Positions 45,508-53,921 of a stretch of 64,000 nucleotides of DNA are shown piece by piece (the stretch's first letter is position 1; each line of letters opens with the position of its first letter). The translations under genes were made by a program, and so were the position numbers. This stretch comes from Micromonospora sp. RP3T (GTDB taxonomy: Bacteria; Actinomycetota; Actinomycetes; Mycobacteriales; Micromonosporaceae). Below the pieces are notes generated by a model that was not told where the DNA came from, searched no databases, and saw only the letters and a list, made by a program, of their open reading frames with translations. The stretch is taken from positions 62,001 through 126,000 of the forward strand of contig NZ_PYPS01000016.1 of the NCBI RefSeq assembly GCF_003027925.1. Reading direction: 5' to 3'.

Positions 45508-46536
45508 ATGAGAAGGTTGACCCGCACAGTCGCCGCGGCGGCGCTGGCGACCGCCCTCGCCCTCGTCGGCGGCTGCAGCAGCGACTCGGACAAGTCCGAG
45601 AGCAGCGGTGGTACCGGCGGGGCGCTGGAAAAGGTGACCTACCTCACCTCGTTCGGCAACTTCGGCCGTGACTCCTACGCCTGGGTGGCGAAGGACAAGG
45701 GCTTCTTCAAGGAGGCCGGCTTCGACGTCGACATCAAGCCGGGCCAGGGCACCGGCTCGGTCATCCAGACCATCACCGGCGGTCAGGCCGACTTCGGCCC
45801 GATCGACCTGACCGGTGGCATCCTCCAGCTCGGCAACGGCCAGGCGAAGGACTTCGTGGCGGTGGCCGCGATCCAGCAGCGCACCATGGCCGCCATCGTC
45901 ACGGTCGAGGGCAAGAACATCGCCACGCCGAAGGACCTGGAGGGCAAGAAGCTCGCCGACACCCCGACCTCCGTCGTGCGCAACCTCTTCCCCACGTACG
46001 CGCGGCTGGCCGGCATCGACAACAGCAAGGTGACCTGGGTCAACGGTGAGGCGCAGGGCCTGATCGGCATGCTCGGCTCCGGCTCGGTGGACGGCATCGG
46101 CCAGTTCGTCGTCGGCCAGCCCACCGTCGAGGTGGTGACCAAGAAGAAGCCGGTCGTGCTGCCGTACAGCAACGTGATGCAGGACCTCTACGGCAACGCG
46201 CTGATCACCTCGACCAAGATCGCCAAGGAGAAGCCGGAGATGGTGAAGAAGTTCACCGCCGCGCTGCTCAAGGGCCTGGAGTACTCGCTGGAGCACCCGG
46301 ACGAGGCGGGCGAGATCCTGAAGAAGAACGTGCCGGCCGCCGTCCCGGCCGCGTCCGCCGCCGAGCTTCGGCTGATGGCCGCGTACGTCCGGTCGAGCAA
46401 CTCCGGCACCGCGATCGGCACGCTGGACAGCGGCCGGGTGGCCAAGAGCATCGCGCTGCTCCAGGGCGCGGGCGCGCTGAAGCAGAACCTCACCCCCGAC
46501 CAGATCATCAACTTCGACCTCGCGCCGAAGGCCTGA
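45508..46536 (+). CDS. ABC substrate-binding lipoprotein, NMT1/SsuA type
   Basis: 342 residues. Lipoprotein signal peptide with VGGC, Cys23 the lipidated residue, then a Ser/Asp/Gly linker. Binding domain starts VTYLTSFGNFGRDSYAWVAK, with GQGTGSVIQTITGGQADFGP typical of the NMT1/THI5-like and SsuA families. The CCCFC metal-like motif of HMP-type THI5 proteins is absent. Ligand could be a sulfonate, nitrate or pyrimidine precursor; nearness to the thi operon is suggestive but no riboswitch precedes it. A hairpin separates it from the permease. Confidence 0.88.
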   Translation: MRRLTRTVAAAALATALALVGGCSSDSDKSESSGGTGGALEKVTYLTSFGNFGRDSYAWVAKDKGFFKEAGFDVDIKPGQGTGSVIQTITGGQADFGPIDLTGGILQLGNGQAKDFVAVAAIQQRTMAAIVTVEGKNIATPKDLEGKKLADTPTSVVRNLFPTYARLAGIDNSKVTWVNGEAQGLIGMLGSGSVDGIGQFVVGQPTVEVVTKKKPVVLPYSNVMQDLYGNALITSTKIAKEKPEMVKKFTAALLKGLEYSLEHPDEAGEILKKNVPAAVPAASAAELRLMAAYVRSSNSGTAIGTLDSGRVAKSIALLQGAGALKQNLTPDQIINFDLAPKA

Positions 46537-46554
46537 CCGGTCGCTCGGACCAAC

Positions 46555-46594
46555 GGGGGTGCGACCCGCCGGGACACCCGGTGGGCGCACCCCC
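46555..46594 (+). terminator. hairpin between binding protein and permease
   Basis: Eighteen pairs (46555-46573 with 46577-46594) with one bulged A, one wobble and an ACA loop. It begins 18 bases past the binding-protein stop and ends 43 bases before the permease. It probably allows more binding protein than permease to be made. Confidence 0.75.
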
Positions 46595-46637
46595 TTCGCG
46601 TGCCGGTCGTGCCGACCGGCCGGACAAGGAGGACACG

Positions 46638-47471
46638 TTGACGCAGTTGACCGAGGCCCGGCCGGGAGCGCCGGCGGGGCCGGCGCGCGCCCGGCGCGGT
46701 CGGGGCGTACCCCCGGCGGCGGTCGGCCTGCCGGTGCTCGGGCTGGTCATCGCGGTGGCCGCCTGGTGGCTGGTCACGTCCGTGCTGCACCTGGTGCACC
46801 CGGTCGCGCTGCCGCCGCCGCAGGCGGTGGCCCGTTCGCTCGCCGCCACCACCGACGTGCTGCTGCCCGCCCTGGGGATCACCACCTGGATGACGCTCTC
46901 GGGCTTCCTGCTGTCGTCGGTCGTCGGCGTGCTGATCGGGATGGCGCTGGCCGCGTCCCGCCGGGTGGAGCGGATGTTCGCGCCGCTGCTGGTGGCGGTG
47001 AACGCGGTCCCGAAGATCGCCTTCGGCCCGCTGCTCGTGGTGGCCGTGGGCTTCGGTCAGAAGCCCATCCTGACCATGGTGTTCCTGCTCTGCTTCTTCC
47101 CGATCGTGCTCTCCACCGCCACCGGGTTGACCACCACCCCGGCCGACCTGGCGGAGCTGGGCCGGTCGCTGAACGCCTCCTGGTGGCAGTCGTTCCGCAA
47201 GGTGCGCCTGCCGGCCGCGCTGCCGCAGATCTTCGTCGGCCTCAAGGTGGCCATGCCGCTGGCCGCGATCGGCGCCGTGATCGGGGAGTTCTACTCGGAC
47301 CGTCCCGGCCTCGGCTACCAGATCCTCCAGTACAACGGCGTGGGCGACACGGCGACCGCGTGGGCGGCCATCATGCTGGTGGCGCTGATGAGCATCGTGC
47401 TCTACGCGGCCCTGAGCGCGATCGAGCGGTTCGCCCTCCCGTGGGTGCGCGCCACCACCTCCGCCCGCTGA
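46638..47471 (+). CDS. ABC transporter permease, SsuC type
   Basis: 277-residue inner-membrane subunit with about six helices from LPVLGLVIAVAAWWLVTSVL. EAA-type loop for ATPase contact: ATGLTTTPADLAELGRSLNA and SWWQSFRKVRLPAALPQIFV. TTG start chosen because AAGGAGG (46626-46632) is five bases upstream; the open frame begins 19 codons earlier without a binding site. Partner of the binding protein before it and of the divergently encoded ATPase. Confidence 0.93.
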   Translation: MTQLTEARPGAPAGPARARRGRGVPPAAVGLPVLGLVIAVAAWWLVTSVLHLVHPVALPPPQAVARSLAATTDVLLPALGITTWMTLSGFLLSSVVGVLIGMALAASRRVERMFAPLLVAVNAVPKIAFGPLLVVAVGFGQKPILTMVFLLCFFPIVLSTATGLTTTPADLAELGRSLNASWWQSFRKVRLPAALPQIFVGLKVAMPLAAIGAVIGEFYSDRPGLGYQILQYNGVGDTATAWAAIMLVALMSIVLYAALSAIERFALPWVRATTSAR

Positions 47472-47545
47472 CCATCGACCGAGAACGTCACGTCGACGGG
47501 GGACACGCAAGCTCAACCCACGGTCGGCGGCGGCCGACCACGACA

Positions 47546-47619
47546 GGTGTGGGCCCCGGCGCAACCGGCGCAGGGATCAAGCCTGACCGCCCGGAGCCGG
47601 TTGTGCCGGGGCCCACACC
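47546..47619. other. conserved-loop hairpin, copy 2
   Basis: A 23-bp stem (47546-47568 with 47597-47619; one G-T wobble, the rest perfect) carries the 28-base loop 47569-47596 identical to copy 1 (37775-37802). The stem sequence is unrelated to that of copy 1. It lies between convergent genes, 75 bases after the permease stop and 13 bases before the end of the minus-strand gene, a place for a two-way terminator. A 7-bp hairpin lies just upstream (47522-47539). Confidence 0.9.
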
Positions 47620-47631
47620 CACGGTGACCCC

Positions 47632-48813
47632 CTAGCCGGCGAGCCGCCACCGACCCCCACGCGCCACCAGCGTCGTCAGCGCCTGCGGCATCAACCCGGA
47701 GTGGTTGTCCGGCGTCATCCGGATCGGGCCGGACAGGCCGTCGAGCTGCGAGGTCTCCAGCACGTCGCGCAGCGCGTCCCGGTCCACCTTCCCCCGCTCG
47801 CCGCCGGCGCGCTGCTCGGCGTCCGCGATGAGCTGGACCGCGTCGGCGGCGAACGAGGAGAACCCGTTGTAGCCGCCGAACCGGGCGGTGTAGTCCTGGA
47901 ACCACTGCCGCCGGGCGGCCTTGGCCGGGGTGGTGGCGATCACGTCGTCGATCACCATCGTCTGGGTGAAGATCAGCGTGGCCAGCTCGGTGGAGCGGGC
48001 CGACGGGCCGAGGAACAGCTCGCCCGCGGCCGAGGCGTCGAAGAAGAGCGACCCGCGGTAGTTGCGCTGCCGGGCGGTGGTGGCGGCCAGCGTCGCCTGC
48101 TCCGGGGGCGTCCAGAGGATCAGGGCCTGCGGCTTCTTGTCGACCAGGTCGTCGATCTGCGCGCTCACCTCGGTGTCGGTGGTCCGTACCGCCTCGGCGG
48201 CGACCAGCTTCACCGACGTCTTGCCGAACTCGCGGCGCAGCGCGGCGAGCCCTTCCTGGCCGTACCCGTCTGCGCTGTGCAGCACCGCCACCTTGCGGAT
48301 GGTGCGCCGGGTCAGCTCGGTGGTGAGCGCTGCCGCGCTGTCCACCGCGTTCGGGGCCAGCTTGAAGACGTAGCGGCGCTGGTCGATCGGCTCGGTGACC
48401 GCGCCGGCGGAAGCGAGCGCGATGGTCGGAATGCGCTTGTCGCTGATCATGCGCGCCGCGCCGACGGCGCATTCGTTGCAGCCGCCCATGATGACGGCGC
48501 TCACCTGTGCGTCGGCGCTGAAATCATTGATGTTCCGCAAGGATTCGGCCGCGTCGGAGCGGTTGTCCTTGACTCTCAGTTCGATCTTCCGGCCGCTCAG
48601 CACGCCGGAGGCGTTCATCTGGTCCACCTTCAGTTCCAGCGCCCGCTGGTACACCTTGCCGATCGGCGCGGAAGCGCCGGAGAGTTCGAGGTCGGCGGCG
48701 ATCACGATGGGGCTGGTGTCCTGCGGTTCCCCGCCGATCCCGCAGCCGGTGAGCGTGGTGGCCAGCACGGCCGATGCGAGCACCGCGATGCTCGCGGAGC
48801 GGATGGGGCTCAA
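47632..48813 (-). CDS. substrate-binding lipoprotein, branched-chain amino acid type
   Basis: 393 residues. Lipobox LTGC with Cys24. Type I periplasmic binding fold (LivJ/receptor-ligand family): IVIAADLELSGASAPIGKVY start, SAVIMGGCNECAVGAARMIS, and VAVLHSADGYGQEGLAALRR for the second lobe. No permease or ATPase is adjacent, so it is an orphan receptor or works with a distant LIV-type transporter. TTG start: GGAGG lies six bases upstream on the minus strand and no ATG or GTG precedes the signal peptide. Confidence 0.88.
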   Translation of the reverse strand: MSPIRSASIAVLASAVLATTLTGCGIGGEPQDTSPIVIAADLELSGASAPIGKVYQRALELKVDQMNASGVLSGRKIELRVKDNRSDAAESLRNINDFSADAQVSAVIMGGCNECAVGAARMISDKRIPTIALASAGAVTEPIDQRRYVFKLAPNAVDSAAALTTELTRRTIRKVAVLHSADGYGQEGLAALRREFGKTSVKLVAAEAVRTTDTEVSAQIDDLVDKKPQALILWTPPEQATLAATTARQRNYRGSLFFDASAAGELFLGPSARSTELATLIFTQTMVIDDVIATTPAKAARRQWFQDYTARFGGYNGFSSFAADAVQLIADAEQRAGGERGKVDRDALRDVLETSQLDGLSGPIRMTPDNHSGLMPQALTTLVARGGRWRLAG

Positions 48814-49261
48814 CTCAGTCCTCCAGGGTGCGGCGCGGGCCGGCGCCCGATCACCGCCGCTTGTCCGTCCTCAGTGGAGGAACGGGATTGGGGTGCCGTA
48901 CGGTGTGCGCGAAGCTTGCAAAACCTTGCCAATGCCGGGCCCTGCGGTCAAGCGGGGATGCCGGATGCCGTTTCGGGACGGTCATCCCACATGCTGGGGA
49001 CACGAAACGTTAACTGACTATTACTGCGCAGATGCGCTTGGCCACTCTGGAGTGACATCCCCTGTTCAGGGGGTTGGAGAAAAGAAGGTATTAGGTGACC
49101 GGATCACGGGTTGAGTCGACACCGACCGTTTCCTACCTCACCGCGGCTTCCCAAAAAGGATCTCGTCTGATGAAATCTCGGCCGTGCCGCGCGTGGCGCT
49201 GGCCGCTGCACCAGGCACGGGTCAGCGGGTCACGCGTGGAAGAAACGACGGAGGCGATGTC
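48814..49261. other. 448-bp gap between divergent genes
   Basis: Carries the promoters of the minus-strand lipoprotein gene and of the conservon. It is less GC-rich than its surroundings around 49000-49180. One perfect palindrome, CCCCTGTTCAGGGG (49059-49072), is a candidate operator. TATTAG at 49090 is a possible -10 but its spacing to a -35 is poor. No gene is supported. Confidence 0.5.
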
Positions 49262-52200
49262 GTGAGCACCGGACCTACGACCCTGCCCGGGAGCCCCAGC
49301 GCCGAACAGCGGAATCGGCGGCGGCGTCTACCTCGGCTGCGTGACGCGCGGATCCGCTCCAAGCTCGCCCTCATCCTGGTCGTTCCGGTGGCGGCTGTCA
49401 TCGCACTGGCAACTATCCGACTTGTTTCGGTGGGTCAGGGCGCGTACGAGGCGGATCAGGTCCGGGCGCTGACCGCGGTCTCGGTCGACGTCTCGGCGCT
49501 CACCCAGGACCTGCACAAGGAACGGATGGCGGCAGCCGCCTTCCTGGCCGACACGAACCAGAAGCCGGACGACTACAACGTGCGGGTCCGTCGCACCGAC
49601 GAGCGCATCGCGGCCTACCGGGAGGAGCGCGGCGCGCTCGGCGACGTGCCGGCCGCGGTCCGGGACCGGCTGAAGGTGATCGACGACCACCTGGAGACGC
49701 TGAACGGCACCCGCCAGGAGGTGCTCGACCGCCTCCAGATGCCGGTGGCCGAGGCGAGCCTGCGCTACGGCATCGTCCTCGACGACCTCGTCGCGTACGG
49801 CGACACGCTGGCCCAGCAGCCCGGCGCGGAGAGCCTCGCCGACGCCCGCCGCGCGGCGGCCGCGTTCGCCCACGCCAAGGCCGAGGTGGCGGAGGAACAG
49901 GCGGTCGTGTTCACCGCGCTCGCGGTCGGCAACCGGATCGACGAGGAGCAGTTCTCCTCGTTCGTGGCCACGCTGACCGGCCAGCAGGAGGCCCTGCTCT
50001 CGTTCTCCCGGGCCGCCGCTCCGGAGCAGCGGAGCCTGGTGGACCGCACCGTCTCCGGTGACGCCGTCCAGCTCGCCGACCGGGTCGCGGCCGACCTGTC
50101 CCGGTCCATCGGCAAGCCCGCGCTGGTCACCCGCGACGAGGCGTCCGCCGCCATCGGCGCGGTCGACGACCTGATGCGGTGGGCGGAGATCCAGCTCCTC
50201 GACGAGCTGCTCGCCGACGCCGACGCGGTCCGCACCGACGTGATCCGGCAGGCGTTCGTGGAGAGCCTGCTCGTGCTGCTGACGCTGGCCGTCGCCGTGA
50301 CGCTCGCCGTGGTGCTCGCCCGCTCGCTCAACGACTCGCTGCGTCGGCTCCGTGAGGGCGCGCTCTCCGTGGCCAACCACGACCTGCCGGACGCGGTGAG
50401 CCGGCTGCAGAACGTCAACGCCATCGGTGACGGTGGCGTGGACGAGATCGTCCAGCAGGTGCGGGACCCGATCAAGCTGACCAACCGCGACGAGGTCGGC
50501 CAGGTGGCGGTGGCCTTCAACGTGGTGCACCGGGAGGCGGTCCGGGTGGCGGCCGAGCAGGCCGCGTTGCGGACCAGCGTCTCGGCGATGTTCCTCAACC
50601 TGGCCCGCCGCTCGCAGAGCCTGGTCGACCGGATGATCGGCGAGCTGGACGCGATCGAGCGCGGCGAGGAGGACCCCAAGCGGCTCGCCCAGCTCTTCGA
50701 GCTGGACCACCTGGCCACCCGGATGCGCCGCAACGACGAGAACCTGCTGGTCCTGGCCGGCGCCGACTCGGCCGTGCCGCGCCGCGACGACGCGCTCCTG
50801 GTCGACGTGCTGCGCGCCGCCCAGTCCGAGGTGGAGCTCTACAACCGGATCGAGTTCGGCACCGTGGACATCGACATCTCGGTGGCCGCGCAAGCCGTCA
50901 ACGACGTGGTCCGTCTGGTCGCGGAGCTGCTCGACAACGCCACCCGGTTCTCGCCGCCGAACACGGTGGTGGTGGCGGACGGCCGGCGGATCCGTGACTA
51001 CGTGCTGATCCAGGTGGAGGACCGGGGCCTCGGTCTCACCGACGACCAGCTCGACTCGCTCAACCGGCGGCTGGCCGCGCCGCCGACCGTCGACGTGGCC
51101 GCGTTCCGGCTGATGGGTCTGGCCGTGGTCAGCCGGCTCGCCTCCCGCCACGGGATCCGGGTCGAGTTGCGCCGCAACGTCGAGGGTGGCACGGTCGCCC
51201 AGGTCACGCTGCCGAACTCGACTGTGGTGCTGCCGGCCAACCGGGGCCAGGCCCCGCTGACCCGGCCGCGCCAGCCGCTCGCCGTCGAGCAGTCGCCGCT
51301 CAGCCAGGTCGGCGCCGCCGACGCGCTGGCCGGCGCCGGTCGGGGCGGCACCGCCACCCTGGCCGACCAGTGGCGCAGCACGGTCGCCCCGCCGCCCGCC
51401 CGGTGGCAGGCGCCCGCCGAGGCGCGGGACACCGCACCGGCCGTGCAGTTCGGCGGCCTCTCCGGCACGCTGCCCCCGGTGCCCGCCGCCCCGGTCGCCG
51501 CCGCCCCGGTCGCCGCCGCGCCCGCAGCCGCGCCGGCCCAGGAGACGGGCTGGTCGGCGGGGGGCCCGACGGTCGCGTACCCGGCTCTCGAACCGCTGCC
51601 CAAGCGGACGCCGAACGGCGAGACGGCGACGACCAATCCCGCGCCCCCGGCCTACCAGCCGTTCAGCGCCGCGCCGGCGGTGGAGGCGACCCCGGCCGCG
51701 CCGGTGGTGGCCCGACCGGCCCGGCCGGCCGAGGCGCCGATATTCCGGGAGATGGAGGCGGTCTGGTTCCGCTCGCACGGAGAGGACGAGACCACCATCT
51801 TCACCCGCCCCCGGTTCGACGAGCCGCCACCCGCCGCGGCGCAGCCCGCCGCGCCGGCCCGGCCGCCGCTGCCCACCCGCACCCCGGGCGCCCAGGCGGC
51901 AGGGCTGAGCACACCGTCCGCGTACAGCGCACCGGCGGCCCCGGCCACACCGGCGGCCCCGGCCACACCGCCCGCCGCGGCGGCACCGCCGGCGGTCAAC
52001 CCGCCTGCGGCGAACCCGCCCGCGCCGGAGCCCGCGCCGGCTCCGCCGATCGACCCGGAGGCGTGGCGGACGGCGGCCGACGACGGTTGGTCCCGGGCCA
52101 GCCAGGCCGCGGAGCCCACCACCGGCGGCACGACCCGGTCCGGCCTGCCCAAGCGGGTGCCGCAGGCGCAGCTCGTGCCGGGCGGGATCGAACCGAAGAG

Positions 52201-52333
52201 CGGCCGGGACCGCAGCCGACGCACGCCGGACGAGGTACGGGGTCTGCTTTCCGCATACCACCGTGGCGTCCAGCGGGGCCGCACGGCCGGTACCGACCCG
52301 AACAGCACCTCGACCAAGGAGACGAACCGATGA
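49262..52333 (+). CDS. nitrate-sensor-domain histidine kinase-like protein (conservon CvnA type)
   Basis: 1023 residues. First membrane helix about 33-53; extracellular NIT-type helical sensor domain about 55-325 (RALTAVSVDVSALTQDLHKE, conserved LHKERMAAAAF); second helix about 330-353; HAMP; then LDHLATRMRRNDENLLVLAG and an HATPase domain with LLDNATRFSPP and VEDRGLGLTDDQL. The phospho-acceptor His of ordinary kinases is not evident. The last 330 residues are Pro/Ala-rich. GTG start after GGAGG. First of a four-gene conservon that couples a sensor to a small GTPase. Confidence 0.93.
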   Translation: MSTGPTTLPGSPSAEQRNRRRRLPRLRDARIRSKLALILVVPVAAVIALATIRLVSVGQGAYEADQVRALTAVSVDVSALTQDLHKERMAAAAFLADTNQKPDDYNVRVRRTDERIAAYREERGALGDVPAAVRDRLKVIDDHLETLNGTRQEVLDRLQMPVAEASLRYGIVLDDLVAYGDTLAQQPGAESLADARRAAAAFAHAKAEVAEEQAVVFTALAVGNRIDEEQFSSFVATLTGQQEALLSFSRAAAPEQRSLVDRTVSGDAVQLADRVAADLSRSIGKPALVTRDEASAAIGAVDDLMRWAEIQLLDELLADADAVRTDVIRQAFVESLLVLLTLAVAVTLAVVLARSLNDSLRRLREGALSVANHDLPDAVSRLQNVNAIGDGGVDEIVQQVRDPIKLTNRDEVGQVAVAFNVVHREAVRVAAEQAALRTSVSAMFLNLARRSQSLVDRMIGELDAIERGEEDPKRLAQLFELDHLATRMRRNDENLLVLAGADSAVPRRDDALLVDVLRAAQSEVELYNRIEFGTVDIDISVAAQAVNDVVRLVAELLDNATRFSPPNTVVVADGRRIRDYVLIQVEDRGLGLTDDQLDSLNRRLAAPPTVDVAAFRLMGLAVVSRLASRHGIRVELRRNVEGGTVAQVTLPNSTVVLPANRGQAPLTRPRQPLAVEQSPLSQVGAADALAGAGRGGTATLADQWRSTVAPPPARWQAPAEARDTAPAVQFGGLSGTLPPVPAAPVAAAPVAAAPAAAPAQETGWSAGGPTVAYPALEPLPKRTPNGETATTNPAPPAYQPFSAAPAVEATPAAPVVARPARPAEAPIFREMEAVWFRSHGEDETTIFTRPRFDEPPPAAAQPAAPARPPLPTRTPGAQAAGLSTPSAYSAPAAPATPAAPATPPAAAAPPAVNPPAANPPAPEPAPAPPIDPEAWRTAADDGWSRASQAAEPTTGGTTRSGLPKRVPQAQLVPGGIEPKSGRDRSRRTPDEVRGLLSAYHRGVQRGRTAGTDPNSTSTKETNR

Positions 52334-52737
52334 ACAGGCCGGCGGCCATGCAGGACATGGGTTGGTTGCTCACCAACTTCGCCGACAGTGTGGCGGGTAT
52401 CGCGCACGTGGTGGCGGTGTCCGCGGACGGGTTGCTCCTCGCCTCCTCCCGGGATCTGCCCCAGGACCGGGCCGACCAGCTCGCCGCGATCACCTCCGGC
52501 GTGGTCAGCCTCACCGAGGGCGCGGCGCGGATGTTCAGCGCCGGCGGGGTGTTGCAGACCGTGATCGAGATGGACAGTGGCTACCTCTTCCTGATGTCCA
52601 TCAGCGACGGCTCGTCGATGGCCGTGCTCGCGGCCCGTAGCTGCGACGTCGGGCAGGTCGGCTACGAGATGGCGTTGCTGGTGGAGCGGGTCGGTCAGGC
52701 GCTGGTGCCGCTGCCGCGGGACGCCGTCCGGTCCTGA
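52330..52737 (+). CDS. roadblock/LC7-domain protein (conservon CvnB type)
   Basis: 135 residues. Roadblock/LC7 fold: MGWLLTNFADSVAGIAHVVAVSADGLLLASS, and GYLFLMSISDGSSMAVLA. In bacteria such proteins act as GTPase-activating or scaffolding partners of Ras-like GTPases. The ATG overlaps the sensor stop by four bases. Confidence 0.95.
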   Translation: MNRPAAMQDMGWLLTNFADSVAGIAHVVAVSADGLLLASSRDLPQDRADQLAAITSGVVSLTEGAARMFSAGGVLQTVIEMDSGYLFLMSISDGSSMAVLAARSCDVGQVGYEMALLVERVGQALVPLPRDAVRS

Positions 52738-52799
52738 TGCTCCGTTGACCTGGTGATCCGGAGCCGGCCCGGCTCCGTACGAGGGGAGGTGATCGCGAG

Positions 52800-53162
52800 A
52801 TGGAACCGCGACGTGATCCGCGTGGCGCGTTGGTGCGGCCGTACGCGGTCACCCGCGGCCGCACCGAGCCGTTGCAGAACATCGCGCTCGAGGCGGTGCT
52901 GTCGAGCACGGCCACCCAGTCCGCCGAGGCGCGGTTCGCCGGGCACGACAAATACCGCATCTCCTCGGTCTGTGAAGGCCGGGCGCAGTCGCTGGCGGAA
53001 ATCGCCGCTTACACCCGGATGCCGCTGGGCGTCACCCGGGTGCTGGTCGCCGACATGGTGGCCGAGGGCCTGCTGACGCTACACAGTGCCGCTCCCGCAA
53101 CGGGCTTCGCGGCGCGGATGAACCTGCTTGGAAGGGTGCTAAGTGGACTTCGCGAACTATGA
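52800..53162 (+). CDS. DUF742 protein (conservon CvnC type)
   Basis: 120 residues with the DUF742 signature: LVRPYAVTRGRTEP near the start and a winged-helix-like region EGRAQSLAEIAAYTRMPLGV and VLVADMVAEGLL. Role unknown; always the third member of conservons. GGGGAGG upstream of the ATG. Overlaps the GTPase gene by 20 bases. Confidence 0.94.
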   Translation: MEPRRDPRGALVRPYAVTRGRTEPLQNIALEAVLSSTATQSAEARFAGHDKYRISSVCEGRAQSLAEIAAYTRMPLGVTRVLVADMVAEGLLTLHSAAPATGFAARMNLLGRVLSGLREL

Positions 53163-53760
53163 CCCCGACGGGGCGAGCCGCGGCCGGGAGATCATCTCCG
53201 CGAAGATCGTGGTCGCGGGTGGCTTCGGGGTGGGCAAGACCACCCTGGTCGGGGCGATCTCCGAGATCCAGCCGCTGACCACCGAGGCGTTGATGACCGC
53301 GGCCGGCGTGGGCATCGACGATTCGTCGAAGGTGCCGGGCAAGGAGACCACCACGGTCGCCATGGACTTCGGCCGGATCACCATGGCCGAGGACCTGATC
53401 CTCTATCTCTTCGGCACGCCGGGCCAGACCCGCTTCTGGTTCATGTGGGACGAGATCATCCGGGGCGCGGTGGGCGCGGCGGTGCTGGTGGACACGCGCC
53501 GGATCACCGACGCGTTCGCGCCGCTCGACTACTTCGAGAACCGCAAGCTGCCGTACGTGGTGGCGCTGAACCGGTTCGACGACGCGCCGCACTACGAGCT
53601 GGAGGAGATCCGGGAGGCGCTCGCCATCTCGCCGGACGTGCCGCTGGTGATGTGCGACGCCCGGCACCGGGAATCGGTCAAGCAGGTGCTGGTGACCGTG
53701 GTCGAGCACGCCATGCTCCGGCTCCAGGCCGAGCACGGCTATCCGGCATCGGTGGGCTGA
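53143..53760 (+). CDS. Ras-like small GTPase (conservon CvnD type)
   Basis: 205 residues. P-loop GGFGVGKTTLVG from residue 26; switch segment ETTTVAMDFGRIT; G3 as GTPGQTRFWFMW; G4 as NRFD instead of NKxD, normal for this MglA/CvnD-like group. Output switch of the conservon. GTG start 20 bases inside the DUF742 gene. No cytochrome P450 gene follows, unlike many Streptomyces conservons. Confidence 0.95.
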   Translation: MDFANYDPDGASRGREIISAKIVVAGGFGVGKTTLVGAISEIQPLTTEALMTAAGVGIDDSSKVPGKETTTVAMDFGRITMAEDLILYLFGTPGQTRFWFMWDEIIRGAVGAAVLVDTRRITDAFAPLDYFENRKLPYVVALNRFDDAPHYELEEIREALAISPDVPLVMCDARHRESVKQVLVTVVEHAMLRLQAEHGYPASVG

Positions 53761-53878
53761 GCTTGTGATTTGTCGTTATTCGCAGCGCTGACGTCGTCAA
53801 CCGGTGGCGCGTCGGGCATCGGCTGTTTCGCCCCTGAGCTGCGCAAACCTAGGATTTCCCCGAGCATCGTCACGCTAG

Positions 53879-53894
53879 GTGAATATCTGTTCAC
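53879..53894 (+). promoter_or_regulatory. short palindrome before ferritin-like gene
   Basis: GTGAA-TATCTG-TTCAC, a perfect 5-bp dyad with a 6-base spacer, 27 bases upstream of the ATG. Possible operator; AT-rich for this genome. Confidence 0.35.
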
Positions 53895-53921
53895 ATAGTG
53901 CATGGGTGAGAGGGGAAACCG

